Assembly (NCBI RefSeq): GCF_009296315.1
Contig: NZ_WHLY01000002.1
Location: 4,128,501 to 4,192,500, forward strand
Source: Salmonirosea aquatica
Lineage (GTDB): Bacteria; Bacteroidota; Bacteroidia; Cytophagales; Spirosomataceae
DNA length: 64,000 nucleotides
Direction: 5' to 3'
Under the pieces are notes generated by a model. That model saw nothing but the letters and a program-made list of their open reading frames with translations, had not been told where the DNA came from and made no database searches. Each line of letters begins with the position of its first letter. Position 1 is the first letter of the stretch. Shown one piece after another: positions 1 through 8,896 of this stretch. The position numbers and the translations under genes were made by a program.

Positions 1-233
1 CGTTGTCGGCGGGGAGTATCAATAGCCAGAAACTAATTGCCAAAGTCGCAAAAAAACATGATGCTACGGCTTTTCAAGTAGCCCTGGCGTGGCTGTTGCA
101 GCATTCGAACGTCATGTTGCCGATTCCGGGTACCTCTTCGTTAGCGCACCTCGAGGAAAATGTAGGGGCTGCCTCCTTGAATCTGAACGAGGAGGATATA
201 CAGCAGTTGGATGCACTCGAAAAATCAGAATAA
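1..233 (+). CDS. aldo/keto reductase, C-terminal fragment (cut by window edge)
   Basis: This is the end of a gene that starts before the window; the frame is open from base 3 and stops at 231-233. The visible 76 residues resemble the C-terminal part of aldo/keto reductases: an ALAWLLQ helix, then the PIPGTSSLAHLEENVGA stretch that in this family binds the adenosine phosphate end of NADPH, then the closing LNLNEEDIQQLDAL helix. The family reduces aldehydes and ketones with NADPH in the cytoplasm. The first readable codon is TTG inside the protein, not a true start. The substrate cannot be judged from this part. It converges on the next gene, with a strong hairpin between them. Confidence 0.85.
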   Translation, partial: LSAGSINSQKLIAKVAKKHDATAFQVALAWLLQHSNVMLPIPGTSSLAHLEENVGAASLNLNEEDIQQLDALEKSE

Positions 234-262
234 ACCAGTGTGATCATATCAATTGGCCTACC

Positions 263-299
263 AAAAAGCCCGCTTTCTCGACGAGAAAGCGGGCTTTTT
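263..299. terminator. bidirectional rho-independent terminator
   Basis: An 18-base perfect inverted repeat (263-280 against 282-299) has a GC-rich core and is flanked by five A on the left and five T on the right, so it gives a stem followed by a U run on either strand. It lies between two convergent genes and can end both transcripts. Confidence 0.85.
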
Positions 300-332
300 G
301 ATTGTGGGGGGTACCTTCCAGAAGAAGGGTAC

Positions 333-776
333 CTATTTAACGATCACACCATCAGCTACGAAGGCAAGTTCGTTTTTCGGATCGGTGATTTTGGCAATTT
401 CTTCTTTGCTTTTCCCGGCGTCCTCAGCGTAATGACGCAATTCGGCCACGGGGGTAGTTTTCTTTTCCGCTACCCCTTCTACGACAACCGTTTTGCCGGT
501 AATATCCTTGGGCACGAAAAATCCATAGTCCTTAAAGGTCACACGCATGGTTTCGCCATTATCCAGTTTTACTTTCATCCAGCAGCCTTTGGCCTGGCAC
601 ACCGACTCTACGGTACCCGTCACCTTGGCGTTCATGGTTTCCTTAGCGCCCATCCTGTCGGGAAGCTGAGAAGCGGCGATGGCTGATTTTTCATTGATTT
701 TCTTACCGAAATTTTCCTGCGCTTTTGCCTGAAAAGTGAAAGCGAGACAGAGAAGCAATGCGATTAGATTTTTCAT
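333..776 (-). CDS. DUF4920 family exported protein
   Basis: A 147-residue protein. I chose the ATG at 774-776 because it starts a clear signal peptide (MKNLIALLLCLAFTFQAKAQ) with an AQ-type cleavage end; the longer open frame to 896 would overlap the next gene and add residues unlike the family. The mature part carries the VCQAKGCWMKVKL segment with two cysteines and GETMRVTFKDYGFF, which I recognise as the DUF4920 family of Bacteroidota. Its biochemical role is not established; the CxxxxC-W motif suggests a metal or redox role, which is only inference. It follows the large secreted protein gene on the same strand after 89 bases. Confidence 0.8.
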   Translation of the reverse strand: MKNLIALLLCLAFTFQAKAQENFGKKINEKSAIAASQLPDRMGAKETMNAKVTGTVESVCQAKGCWMKVKLDNGETMRVTFKDYGFFVPKDITGKTVVVEGVAEKKTTPVAELRHYAEDAGKSKEEIAKITDPKNELAFVADGVIVK

Positions 777-865
777 TTTGGAAATATTGGTTGAAGGTAA
801 TAATATGAAATAGCTTCCGAATGTATTCAAAATGTTGTTATAGGATATAAAGTTCAAAATAAATT

Positions 866-3800
866 CTACTCCAGAACCTGCACCCAACCCTTGCACCGGC
901 TACCCTGCGGCGTGACGATTTCATAGAAATAGGTACCATTCGTGATGCTCTTCCCCCAGTTGTTCTGGTAGTCGCTGGCCTGAAAAACTTGCTTGCCCCA
1001 GCGGTTATACACCTGCAGTGAAGAATTGCTCACCGGCACCACGAATGTATCGTTTTTGCCATCGCCATTGGGCGTGATCACATTGGGCAGTACCAGGGGT
1101 GGCGCGGCGTTGAGCGTTTTGGCTACCGTTAAAGCGCAGCCCGCCTTGTTGTAGGCAGTCAGCGTGACCACATATTCCCCGGGGCGGTCGAAGGTGCGGT
1201 CTTTCACATCGTTGGTCGTCAGCATCGGTCCCGTGCCCATGTTCCATTCGTATCGGTCGGCATTTTGGGTGCGGTTGATGAATTGGTACTTTGTGGGTTC
1301 ATTGCAGGCTTCCCCGGCTGTAGCAATGTCGAAAAGTGGTTCATAATTCCGTTCCACTGTTACCACTACCTGTTTCTCGGGTTTACAGCCATCGGCGTAC
1401 TGCGCCTGTACGGTGTAGGTGGTGGTGTAGGCGGGCGAAACGCTGACCACCGGACCTAGGGTAGGATTGAGCGTGGAGTCGCCTTTCCACACAAATTGGG
1501 TAGCCGCGCCCGAGGCCCGAAGCTCTGTAGGTACCCCCGCACACACCAGCAGCGCGGGACTTACATTGAAGTCGGGTTTGTTGTCTTCTACGGTGATGGT
1601 GACGGTTTTTTTCGGTTTGCAACCGTCTCCATATTCTGCTTCTACGGTATAAGTGGTTGTAATGATGGGAGTGGCTGTTATTTTGTTTCCTACGCTATCG
1701 CTCAAAGTGGGGTCGGCCAGCCAGCGGTAGCGTGTGGCTCCACCCGAAGCCGTGAGTGGGGCCGATTGGCCGGGGCAGATCGTGGCGTCGGTACCCGCCA
1801 GAAAATCGGGCTTGCTGTCGTCGATCGTTACCTTCACTTTTTTGTTCACCACGCAGCCGAACGCGGCGTCTTTTATCTCGACATTGAACTCCGTCGTTTC
1901 TTTCACCTGAGCGGTAGGAGTGGCGCTCTTGGGGTTGTCCAGGCCCAGGGCGGGCGTCCAAGTGTACTCCGTGCCGCCTGATACTGACAAGGGTACGGGT
2001 ACATCGTGGCAAACGGTTGTATCGCCTTTGGTGACCGTGTCGAGGCTTTTCACCACAATCTTGCGCGTAGCGACGTCCACTTTTTTACAGGTCAGGCGAT
2101 TGAAGGCACGCAGGGTTACGGTATATTCCCCAGCATTTTCAAACGTGTATTCCGACTGGATTTCGTCCCGCGAAAAACCGCTGCCATTCACTTCCCAGAT
2201 ATAGTCTACCCCACCCAGACTGGTATTCAGGAAGTTGAGTTTGAGCGGAGCGCAGCCCTGTACTACATCTTTTTTGGTACCTTCATACACATCGAAATCG
2301 GCCTTCAGGCGGTCGATGTCGATCTTAAAGGCTGCATTGTTACAGTTGTCGCTCCGGTTGACCCGCGACCAGGCCTTGGGGGTAGTCGGAAAGCGGGTAC
2401 CTCCGCAGGCGCAGATGGCGTGGTAAATCACACCATTTTTGTCGAAACGGCTCGTTCCGCCGTCTACATGGTCGCCTCGATCTTCAGCCGGGTTGGGCGG
2501 ACTCACGCTACCGAAGAACGTCGAGTAGAGCAGTGTCTTGGCGCCGGCTTCCAGAATGGCAATGTAAAAATTGTTGCCATTGGTGGTACGTTGCAGGGCG
2601 TCTTCCGTGACGGCCATACCGTTGGTGCTGCTTTGGGTATTGTAGGCGGTGCGTACGTTCACGCTACCGCCCCAGCCGGCGATGTAGATATTGCCGCACT
2701 CGTTGACCAGAAAAGCCGTGGGTGAAATATCAGGGGTACCTTTCCTGGAACCGATCACCGTGGAAAAGAGCGATTTGGAAAGGGTAGGGTCGAGGGCATG
2801 CACAAACTGCCCGCTGTTGGCATTGCTGTACACGCCGTTGGTAATGGGGTAGTTGCCGCGGGTAAGGCCGAGGACATGGACATTTCCGCTCGGATCAAGA
2901 TCGAGCAGGTAGGCCCCGTCGGCGGCATCGGTACCCAGGTAGCTAACCTGCTGGAACTGCTGGTTTTTGAAGCGCGCCACGTAGGCATCTTCGGAGCCTT
3001 TCAGCTGGTTCTGATAGGCTCCCGTCTGCACAGGTAGGTTGTTGCTTTGGGTGATACCCGTAATGTACACATCACCATCGGGCGTGGGCTTGATCGAAAA
3101 AGCGGCGTCGTAGGCCCCACCCCCGAAATAGGTACTCCATTGTAAGGTGGAAAGGTCGGGTGATAGCTGCGAGATGGTCGCATCCTGCCGCCCCTGCAAG
3201 GTAGATTGATAGGCGTTTTTCAGGGGGAAATTGGTGGAGTTGGTCGAGGAAACCACCAGCACGTTTTCATCTTTATCCAGTACGATCTCGCCCCGGAAGG
3301 TATCCCCGTAATTCCTGATTTGGACATTCTGCACGGTACTCAGCGCATCGTTACCACTGCCGCCCAGGTAGGTAGCGGCCAACAGTTGCTTGCCATCGGC
3401 ACTAAGCCGGGCAATGTACATATCGCTGCCATTGGGCAGGTCGAGCCCGTCGATGGGCGTGATGCCCGCGCCTTTACCAAACGATCTTTGAAAAGCCGAA
3501 CCCGTGGTGGCAAAATTGGGCGAAGAGGTAGTTCCATAAATGAAAAGCTCTCCCTTGGAATTAGTGATCAGACTATTGGGAATATCGGTACTGTTGCCGC
3601 CCAGAAAAGTCGAGTACATGAGCAGAGTACCATCATGACTGAACTTCATGATACCCGTATCGACCTGGCCGCCAAACTGCACCTGAAAGGCACCAATCGT
3701 TACGGGAAAATTAACTCCGAACACAGTACCACCCGAATACAAATCCCCCTGTGCGTCGTAGGTGGCCGTATGGCCCCAGTTGTCGGAGAGCGAGCCTGAA

Positions 3801-4573
3801 TAGGTGGAAAAAATCAGTTCGGGATCAATCGTCAAATCGTGGGTACGGTCGTAACCGTTGGGCAAGGCAACCTGCACCTGCTTGCCCATGAGGGTGAAGC
3901 GGGCGTTGACTTCCCGGGTACGGCTATTGATTTCCTGAAAGGTATAGGGTTTGGCTTCCTTGAAAGAGCCGACGCTCGTTTTCACTTCAAGCTGTCCGGC
4001 CGAGTTTAGCAACAGTTCGTCTGAGCCATCGTAATCGAGCCCAATGCGGGAAGCATCCGCGCCGGGGTGGACGATAAACTCATACTTGATGGTGTACTCA
4101 TGGGCATAGATCCGAAAATCAATTCCCGGATATAGATTCTTGTAGTATACCTCCCCGAAACCTTCGGCCTGACTGGCCCAGCGGCTGGGATCATTGCCAA
4201 TGAAATAATTGTAGGAACTGCCATCGGGCCGGAGCCGCAAAAGCTGAGCATTGGGACTACTGCCCGCAAAATGTACCTCCACACCATGCGCCTTGATGAA
4301 AGTGGGAGAAGAAGCCAACCGGGCGCGGTCGTCGGTATCGGTCAGAGGCTGCGCCGCGTGGCGGGCCGAAAGTTCGCGCCCATCGTACAGCACATACACC
4401 AAAGACTGTTTTTTGAGAAAAAGAAAGCCGCCGGGGATCTCGGCGCGGAAAAGTACCTCCTGCTCCCATTGTCCCTTGTTTTGAATAAAACGCAACCCTT
4501 CGGCTGCCGCCATTCCCCCAAACCAAAGCCACACGATCCCGAGCAGACAAAGACGTTGTAAAAAATTGTTCAT
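866..4573 (-). CDS. large secreted SBBP-repeat/PKD protein with T9SS type B C-terminal domain
   Basis: A 1235-residue secreted protein. Order: signal peptide (about 1-24); an N-terminal domain with NKGQWEQEVLF typical of proteins that carry SBBP repeats; about six SBBP beta-propeller-like repeats (roughly 255-700, with recurring YSTFLGG or STYFGG followed by GDVYITG-type strands); a PKD domain (about 755-840, ending GEYTVTLRAFN); three similar Ig-like repeats (about 845-1090, each with an ASGG or SGG start and a TTYTVEA-type end); another PKD-like domain; and a gliding-motility-associated C-terminal domain (VITPNGDGKNDTF, YNRWGKQVF, NGTYFYEI). That last domain is the type B sorting signal of the type IX secretion system, so the protein is probably exported to the surface or medium. 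It is probably adhesive or structural; there is no enzyme motif. Confidence 0.88.
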   Translation of the reverse strand: MNNFLQRLCLLGIVWLWFGGMAAAEGLRFIQNKGQWEQEVLFRAEIPGGFLFLKKQSLVYVLYDGRELSARHAAQPLTDTDDRARLASSPTFIKAHGVEVHFAGSSPNAQLLRLRPDGSSYNYFIGNDPSRWASQAEGFGEVYYKNLYPGIDFRIYAHEYTIKYEFIVHPGADASRIGLDYDGSDELLLNSAGQLEVKTSVGSFKEAKPYTFQEINSRTREVNARFTLMGKQVQVALPNGYDRTHDLTIDPELIFSTYSGSLSDNWGHTATYDAQGDLYSGGTVFGVNFPVTIGAFQVQFGGQVDTGIMKFSHDGTLLMYSTFLGGNSTDIPNSLITNSKGELFIYGTTSSPNFATTGSAFQRSFGKGAGITPIDGLDLPNGSDMYIARLSADGKQLLAATYLGGSGNDALSTVQNVQIRNYGDTFRGEIVLDKDENVLVVSSTNSTNFPLKNAYQSTLQGRQDATISQLSPDLSTLQWSTYFGGGAYDAAFSIKPTPDGDVYITGITQSNNLPVQTGAYQNQLKGSEDAYVARFKNQQFQQVSYLGTDAADGAYLLDLDPSGNVHVLGLTRGNYPITNGVYSNANSGQFVHALDPTLSKSLFSTVIGSRKGTPDISPTAFLVNECGNIYIAGWGGSVNVRTAYNTQSSTNGMAVTEDALQRTTNGNNFYIAILEAGAKTLLYSTFFGSVSPPNPAEDRGDHVDGGTSRFDKNGVIYHAICACGGTRFPTTPKAWSRVNRSDNCNNAAFKIDIDRLKADFDVYEGTKKDVVQGCAPLKLNFLNTSLGGVDYIWEVNGSGFSRDEIQSEYTFENAGEYTVTLRAFNRLTCKKVDVATRKIVVKSLDTVTKGDTTVCHDVPVPLSVSGGTEYTWTPALGLDNPKSATPTAQVKETTEFNVEIKDAAFGCVVNKKVKVTIDDSKPDFLAGTDATICPGQSAPLTASGGATRYRWLADPTLSDSVGNKITATPIITTTYTVEAEYGDGCKPKKTVTITVEDNKPDFNVSPALLVCAGVPTELRASGAATQFVWKGDSTLNPTLGPVVSVSPAYTTTYTVQAQYADGCKPEKQVVVTVERNYEPLFDIATAGEACNEPTKYQFINRTQNADRYEWNMGTGPMLTTNDVKDRTFDRPGEYVVTLTAYNKAGCALTVAKTLNAAPPLVLPNVITPNGDGKNDTFVVPVSNSSLQVYNRWGKQVFQASDYQNNWGKSITNGTYFYEIVTPQGSRCKGWVQVLE

Positions 4574-4624
4574 GCCAACGCAGTAAAAATATATCTCAAA
4601 TCGTAAATTTTTTTGTAAAAGGTC

Positions 4625-5245
4625 CTACCTCTTGAACGCCGAAACGGAAATGATATTTTTGCAAAATTCATATTCCTGGGGTTGGTTGGAACCTAGCAAC
4701 ACCAGTTGATTATCGGTGAGCTTCACCACATTATCGAGGTACCATTTGGAGCCCGCCGCATCCAGATTCGAGGTGGGTTCGTCCAGTAGCACCACCGGAA
4801 CATCCGACAAAAAAGCCAGTCCCAGCTTCACACGCTGCTTCATACCCGACGAATAGTGGCGCAATGCTTTGTTTCGGGCGTGGGAGAGCTGCACAAAATC
4901 CTCGAAATCGGCCGCCGAAAGTCCGTTTTTCAGAGGTTTGAATTTTTGGTGAAACACGACGGTTTCGCGCAGCGTGAATTCCTCGATCAGCTCCAGATAA
5001 GGCGCGGCCAGCACGATTTGCCGGTACCAGTCGTCGATATCCAGCTCTTTGCCAGCCATCTCGTAGTGAATTGTTCCTTCCGAAGGCGGCATGTTACCCA
5101 TCAGCAGTTGGAGCAAGGTGGATTTGCCACTCCCGTTGGGACCCACCAGCGTGTAGCTTTCACCCGTCTCTAACAGCAGATTGACGCCTCGCACGATCCA
5201 TTCCGATACAAACTTCTTACCTACCTCTTTTGCGGAAATTTTCAC
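4625..5245 (-). CDS. ABC transporter ATP-binding protein
   Basis: A single ATPase domain of about 206 residues. Walker A is GPNGSGKST, the signature is YSSGMKQRVKLG, and Walker B is VVLLDEPTSNLD, so it should bind and hydrolyse ATP and drive a membrane partner. No permease gene is adjacent, so the substrate is unknown; the short domain resembles CcmA or Bacteroidota YadG-like ATPases. The frame is open up to an ATG at 5303-5305, but the extra 20 residues (MARASISIPTNLQLFESNLL) are unlike an ABC domain, and the GTG at 5243-5245 begins exactly where the family usually begins (VKISAKEVGKKF). I prefer the GTG; the ATG start is possible. Confidence 0.85.
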   Translation of the reverse strand: MKISAKEVGKKFVSEWIVRGVNLLLETGESYTLVGPNGSGKSTLLQLLMGNMPPSEGTIHYEMAGKELDIDDWYRQIVLAAPYLELIEEFTLRETVVFHQKFKPLKNGLSAADFEDFVQLSHARNKALRHYSSGMKQRVKLGLAFLSDVPVVLLDEPTSNLDAAGSKWYLDNVVKLTDNQLVLLGSNQPQEYEFCKNIISVSAFKR

Positions 5246-5355
5246 TAACAGATTGGATTCAAATAGTTGGAGATTGGTTGGAATTGAAATACTGGCCCTA
5301 GCCATTTCACATTTGCAAATCGAAGGTAATTTGCTGTTTTACAGAGTTCTAATAA

Positions 5356-5385
5356 TTTTCAACTTTCAACTTTCCATTTTCAACT
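5356..5385. repeat. short tandem TTTTCAACTT-type repeat in spacer
   Basis: The spacer upstream of the amidohydrolase contains three spaced near-copies of a TTTTCAACTT/TTTCCATTTTCAACT unit. It lies in the divergent region between the ABC ATPase and the amidohydrolase. Its role is unknown; it may be replication slippage or part of a leader. Confidence 0.5.
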
Positions 5386-5442
5386 GAACAAATCTACACA
5401 GATTCCTTATTTTGGACGAGAAAACCTAAACGAACATCAAGA

Positions 5443-6891
5443 ATGAATACGCAAAAACGAAACGGATTGTTGCTGGCAGCAGCGCTGTTGCTGAGTGGCG
5501 GCCTATGGGCTCAGAGTGCGCACGAGCGCATAGGCAAAGAATTGAATCAAAAGGAGGAGGCATACGGCGAAGCCGCCAAAACAATCTGGGACTACGCCGA
5601 GGTAGGCTACCAGGAAGATAAAAGCTCGGCGCTGTTGCAGGATATGCTCAGTAAGGAAGGCTTCAAAATCCAGAAAGGTGTCGCCGGGATTCCTACGGCT
5701 TTTGTGGCCAGTTTTGGCGAGGGCCAGCCCGTGATTGGTATCTTGGGCGAATACGATGCCTTGCCCGGTCTGTCGCAGGATGCCTGGCCCAGCCGCAAGG
5801 TACTTAAGGAGGGCGCGGCGGGCCATGCCTGTGGCCACCACCTGTTCGGGGTAGGGTCTGCCGCGGCGGCTATCGCGGTCAAGAACTGGATGGTAGCTAC
5901 CAAGCAGAAAGGTACCGTCAAAGTATTCGGTACCCCCGCCGAAGAAGGGGGATCGGGCAAAGTATACATGGTACGCGCTGGCCTGTTCGACGATGTAGAT
6001 GCCGTATTGCACTGGCATCCTTCGGATTCCAACAGCGCCAGTGCAGGTTCTTCTTTGGCCAATATTTCGGCCAAATTCCGCTTCTCAGGTATAGCTGCCC
6101 ATGCTGCCGCCGCACCCGACCGTGGCCGCTCGGCACTGGATGGCGTGGAGGCGATGGATTACATGGTGAACATGATGCGCGAGCACGTACCTTCCGACGC
6201 ACGGATTCACTACGTGATTACGCAGGGTGGCAAGGCGCCCAACGTGGTACCTGATTTTGCCGAAGTATACTACTACGTGCGGCATCCGAGCCGCGACGTG
6301 GTGCAGGATATGTGGGAGCGGATTGTAAAAGCCTCCGAGGGTGCCGCCCTGGGTACGGGTACCACCGTGAAGCACGAGATTATAGGCGGAGTGCACGAAC
6401 TGCTGCCGCTGGAAACACTGGCCAAAGTGATGTACAAAAACCTTACCGAGGTAGGTGGGGTGAAGTACGACAACGCCGAAATGGATTTTGCCAAAAAAAT
6501 GCAAACCTCTTTTGATGTGCCCGAAGACAAAAAGCCCGATCCGGCCAGCGCGGCCAAAATCCTTCCCTACGAATACGAGCGCGCGGGCATGGGTTCTACT
6601 GACGTCGGCGATGTGAGTTGGACAGTACCAACGGTAGGCCTGCGCACGGCCACCTGGGTACCCGGCACGGCGGCGCACAGCTGGCAGGCCGTGGCGGCCG
6701 GAGGTACCAGCATCGGCCGCAAGGGCATGATGGTAGCTGCCAAAACCATCGCGTACACAGCGGCGGATCTTTTCCAAAATCCCAAAGCCCTCAGCGAAGC
6801 CAAGGCTGAGCTCGACGAAAAACGCGGGAAGAAATTCAAATATGAGGCCTTGCTGGGTGATCGTCCACCGGCGCTGGATTACCGGAAATAG
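5443..6891 (+). CDS. exported M20-family amidohydrolase (AbgB-like)
   Basis: A 482-residue metal-dependent amidohydrolase or peptidase of the M20D type. A signal peptide (about 1-23, ending GLWAQ) sends it to the periplasm, which is unusual compared with cytoplasmic AbgB or IAA-amino acid hydrolases. Metal-binding motifs are HACGHHLFG near residue 128, AEEGGSGK and LHWHPSD; the dimerisation domain follows (FRFSGIAAHAAAAPDRGRSALD), and a final AAHSWQAVAAG supplies the last histidine. Expected substrates are N-acyl amino acids or p-aminobenzoyl-glutamate-like amides; the exact one cannot be told. The gene stands upstream of a lipoprotein gene on the same strand, 45 bases away, so they may be cotranscribed. 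Confidence 0.9.
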   Translation: MNTQKRNGLLLAAALLLSGGLWAQSAHERIGKELNQKEEAYGEAAKTIWDYAEVGYQEDKSSALLQDMLSKEGFKIQKGVAGIPTAFVASFGEGQPVIGILGEYDALPGLSQDAWPSRKVLKEGAAGHACGHHLFGVGSAAAAIAVKNWMVATKQKGTVKVFGTPAEEGGSGKVYMVRAGLFDDVDAVLHWHPSDSNSASAGSSLANISAKFRFSGIAAHAAAAPDRGRSALDGVEAMDYMVNMMREHVPSDARIHYVITQGGKAPNVVPDFAEVYYYVRHPSRDVVQDMWERIVKASEGAALGTGTTVKHEIIGGVHELLPLETLAKVMYKNLTEVGGVKYDNAEMDFAKKMQTSFDVPEDKKPDPASAAKILPYEYERAGMGSTDVGDVSWTVPTVGLRTATWVPGTAAHSWQAVAAGGTSIGRKGMMVAAKTIAYTAADLFQNPKALSEAKAELDEKRGKKFKYEALLGDRPPALDYRK

Positions 6892-6936
6892 GAAAGGTCA
6901 ACGGCACAGATGCTTCACATTTTTGAGTATTGTTGA

Positions 6937-7896
6937 ATGAAAAATTGCTGCTTCGCGCTTCTTTTTCTTATGGCCTTTGGGCTGAGCGGTTGTAAACCGT
7001 CCCGGCCGAGTGGAGGAGAACAGTCAGGTACCCCACCGAAACAGCTGCTGTTGCGCGACGAAGGCTTGTCGCAACTCAGTTACGTAGATTTGGCTCATCC
7101 CGAAAAAAACTGGTACGTCCCCATCCCGAATGGTCGCGACCTGCAGCTGGTCGGTCGGGGGCGGGTACTGGTCGGTACCGGGGATGGCTACGAGGAACAC
7201 GATATAAAAACGGGAAATAAGGTATCCGAATTGAACATATTCAAGGGTACCATCGCCGCCCGACGCTTGCGCAACGGCAACACTTTATTGACAGGATTGA
7301 ACTGGCAGGGCAAGGAAGGCATTGTGCTGGTCGAGGTAGGTGAGGGCGGATCAGTCATAAAAACTATCAACTATCCGGGTTTCAGCTACGTCCGTCTGGT
7401 GCGAGAAACGGCTACGGATACCTTTCTGATCACTTCCGACGATACAGTCTTTGAGGGAAAATCCGATGGTACCATCATCTGGCGGGCCAAGTTGAATTAC
7501 CCTAAAAAGGGACAACATGCCTGGCAGGCCGTGCGATTGGCTGATGGTCGTACTCTCGTAAGTGGGGGTTTCTCTGCCAATTTGCAGATTCTCGCCCCGG
7601 ATGGTACCCTGAAAGATACCCTCGGTGGCCCGTCCGAGGTACATCCGTACTTCTACGCGGGTTTCCAAATCCTGAAAAGTGGCAACATCGTCGTGACCAA
7701 CTGGCAAGGCCACGGCGAGGAAATGGGCGCGAAAGGTACCCAACTCCTCGAATATAGTCCTATGGGGCAGCTGGTTTGGTCGTGGCAGCAGGACCCGGCC
7801 AGATTCTCATCGATTCAGGGCGTCATCATACTGGATGGCCTGGACCTGGATCGTCCCCACGGAGAAGATAAGGATGGAAAACTGACTCCTTTTTAA
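6937..7896 (+). CDS. lipoprotein with beta-propeller-like repeats, function unknown
   Basis: A 319-residue lipoprotein. The N-terminus MKNCCFALLFLMAFGLSGC has a lipobox (LSGC) and the following lysine and proline residues fit a membrane-anchored protein. The body has recurring short blades ending in an aromatic or GT/GG turn (for example GRGRVLVGTGDGYEEHDI, RLRNGNTLLTGLNWQG, LADGRTLVSGGFSANLQILA, SGNIVVTNWQGHG), a pattern of PQQ- or WD40-like propellers. No catalytic motif is clear. It follows the M20 amidohydrolase on the same strand, so a role in binding or sensing its substrate is possible but unproven. Confidence 0.8.
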   Translation: MKNCCFALLFLMAFGLSGCKPSRPSGGEQSGTPPKQLLLRDEGLSQLSYVDLAHPEKNWYVPIPNGRDLQLVGRGRVLVGTGDGYEEHDIKTGNKVSELNIFKGTIAARRLRNGNTLLTGLNWQGKEGIVLVEVGEGGSVIKTINYPGFSYVRLVRETATDTFLITSDDTVFEGKSDGTIIWRAKLNYPKKGQHAWQAVRLADGRTLVSGGFSANLQILAPDGTLKDTLGGPSEVHPYFYAGFQILKSGNIVVTNWQGHGEEMGAKGTQLLEYSPMGQLVWSWQQDPARFSSIQGVIILDGLDLDRPHGEDKDGKLTPF

Positions 7897-7993
7897 GAAC
7901 ACTTCCAATAAAATGGAAGAATAGGTACCTTGCGACCGGGTCGCCGCCCGGAACCAATACCTATATTCCTAACCCATTTTCCTATAAACCAAA

Positions 7994-8866
7994 ATGAGTG
8001 ATAAGAACGACGTAAATACGGAGCAAAACATTTTCTTTGAGAGTCGTTACGCCAGTTCTCCCCATGAAGTCAAGGGCATGAACACCGAGCAGCTTCGGCA
8101 GAATTTTTTGATCGAAAACCTGTTCGTGGCCGATCAGTTCTGCTGGACGCTCTCCTTTTTTGATCGCTACCTCACCGGCGGCGTAATGCCTACCACCGGG
8201 TCGTTGGCTCTGGAAGCCCCCGAAGCCCTCAAAGCAGCCTATTTTCTGGAACGCCGCGAGTTGGGCATCATCAACGTGGGTGGTTCAGGCCTAGTCATAG
8301 CCGATGGGGTGGAGTATGAGCTGGCATACAAAGAAGCGCTTTACTTAGGGAAAGGTACCCGCGATATTCAGTTCTTGTCGCACGACAAAGGTACCCCCGC
8401 CAAATTTTACCTCAATTCAACTCCTGCCGGCCAGGCTTACCCGAGCCGGAAGATCGCGCGCACCGATGCTGAGGTGGTAGAAATGGGAAGCATGGAAACG
8501 GCCAACCACCGGATTATCAACAAGTTGATTGTGAATAGTATTCTGCCCACTAATCAACTGCAAATGGGCATGACCGAACTGAAAGCGGGCAGTGTCTGGA
8601 ACACGATGCCGGCCCATACCCACGACCGTCGCATGGAAGTGTACTTTTATTTTGAGGTACCCGAAGGCCAGGCGGTGAGTCATTTCATGGGCCAGCCGCA
8701 GGAAACCCGACATCTATGGGTACAGAACGAACAGGCCGTGATTTCGCCCAACTGGTCCATCCATGCCGGGGCGGGTACCTCCAGCTATACGTTTATCTGG
8801 GGCATGGCGGGCGAAAATCTCGATTACGGCGATATGGATTTCTGCGCCATCAAGGATTTACGTTGA
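7994..8866 (+). CDS. kduI: 5-dehydro-4-deoxy-D-glucuronate isomerase KduI
   Basis: Isomerises 5-keto-4-deoxyuronate, the product of pectate and other uronate lyases, to 2,5-diketo-3-deoxygluconate in the cytoplasm. At 290 residues it is slightly longer than the usual 276-280. The family hallmarks MPTTGSLALE and YFLERRELGIINVGG are present. The zinc ligands of the Escherichia coli enzyme (two histidines, a glutamate and a later histidine) are matched here by H208, H210, E215 and H257 with identical spacing. The partner KduD is not next to it; instead a GntR regulator and rhamnose enzymes follow, which points to breakdown of rhamnogalacturonan-like pectin. Function by family, substrate by context. 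Confidence 0.95.
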   Translation: MSDKNDVNTEQNIFFESRYASSPHEVKGMNTEQLRQNFLIENLFVADQFCWTLSFFDRYLTGGVMPTTGSLALEAPEALKAAYFLERRELGIINVGGSGLVIADGVEYELAYKEALYLGKGTRDIQFLSHDKGTPAKFYLNSTPAGQAYPSRKIARTDAEVVEMGSMETANHRIINKLIVNSILPTNQLQMGMTELKAGSVWNTMPAHTHDRRMEVYFYFEVPEGQAVSHFMGQPQETRHLWVQNEQAVISPNWSIHAGAGTSSYTFIWGMAGENLDYGDMDFCAIKDLR

Positions 8867-8896
8867 CAGGAAGCCTGGATATTTCTTTCGCAAGCC

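Noticed and set aside
240-686. Open frame on the plus strand opposite the DUF4920 gene
   Set aside because: It is a shadow of the recognised protein and would cross a terminator hairpin.
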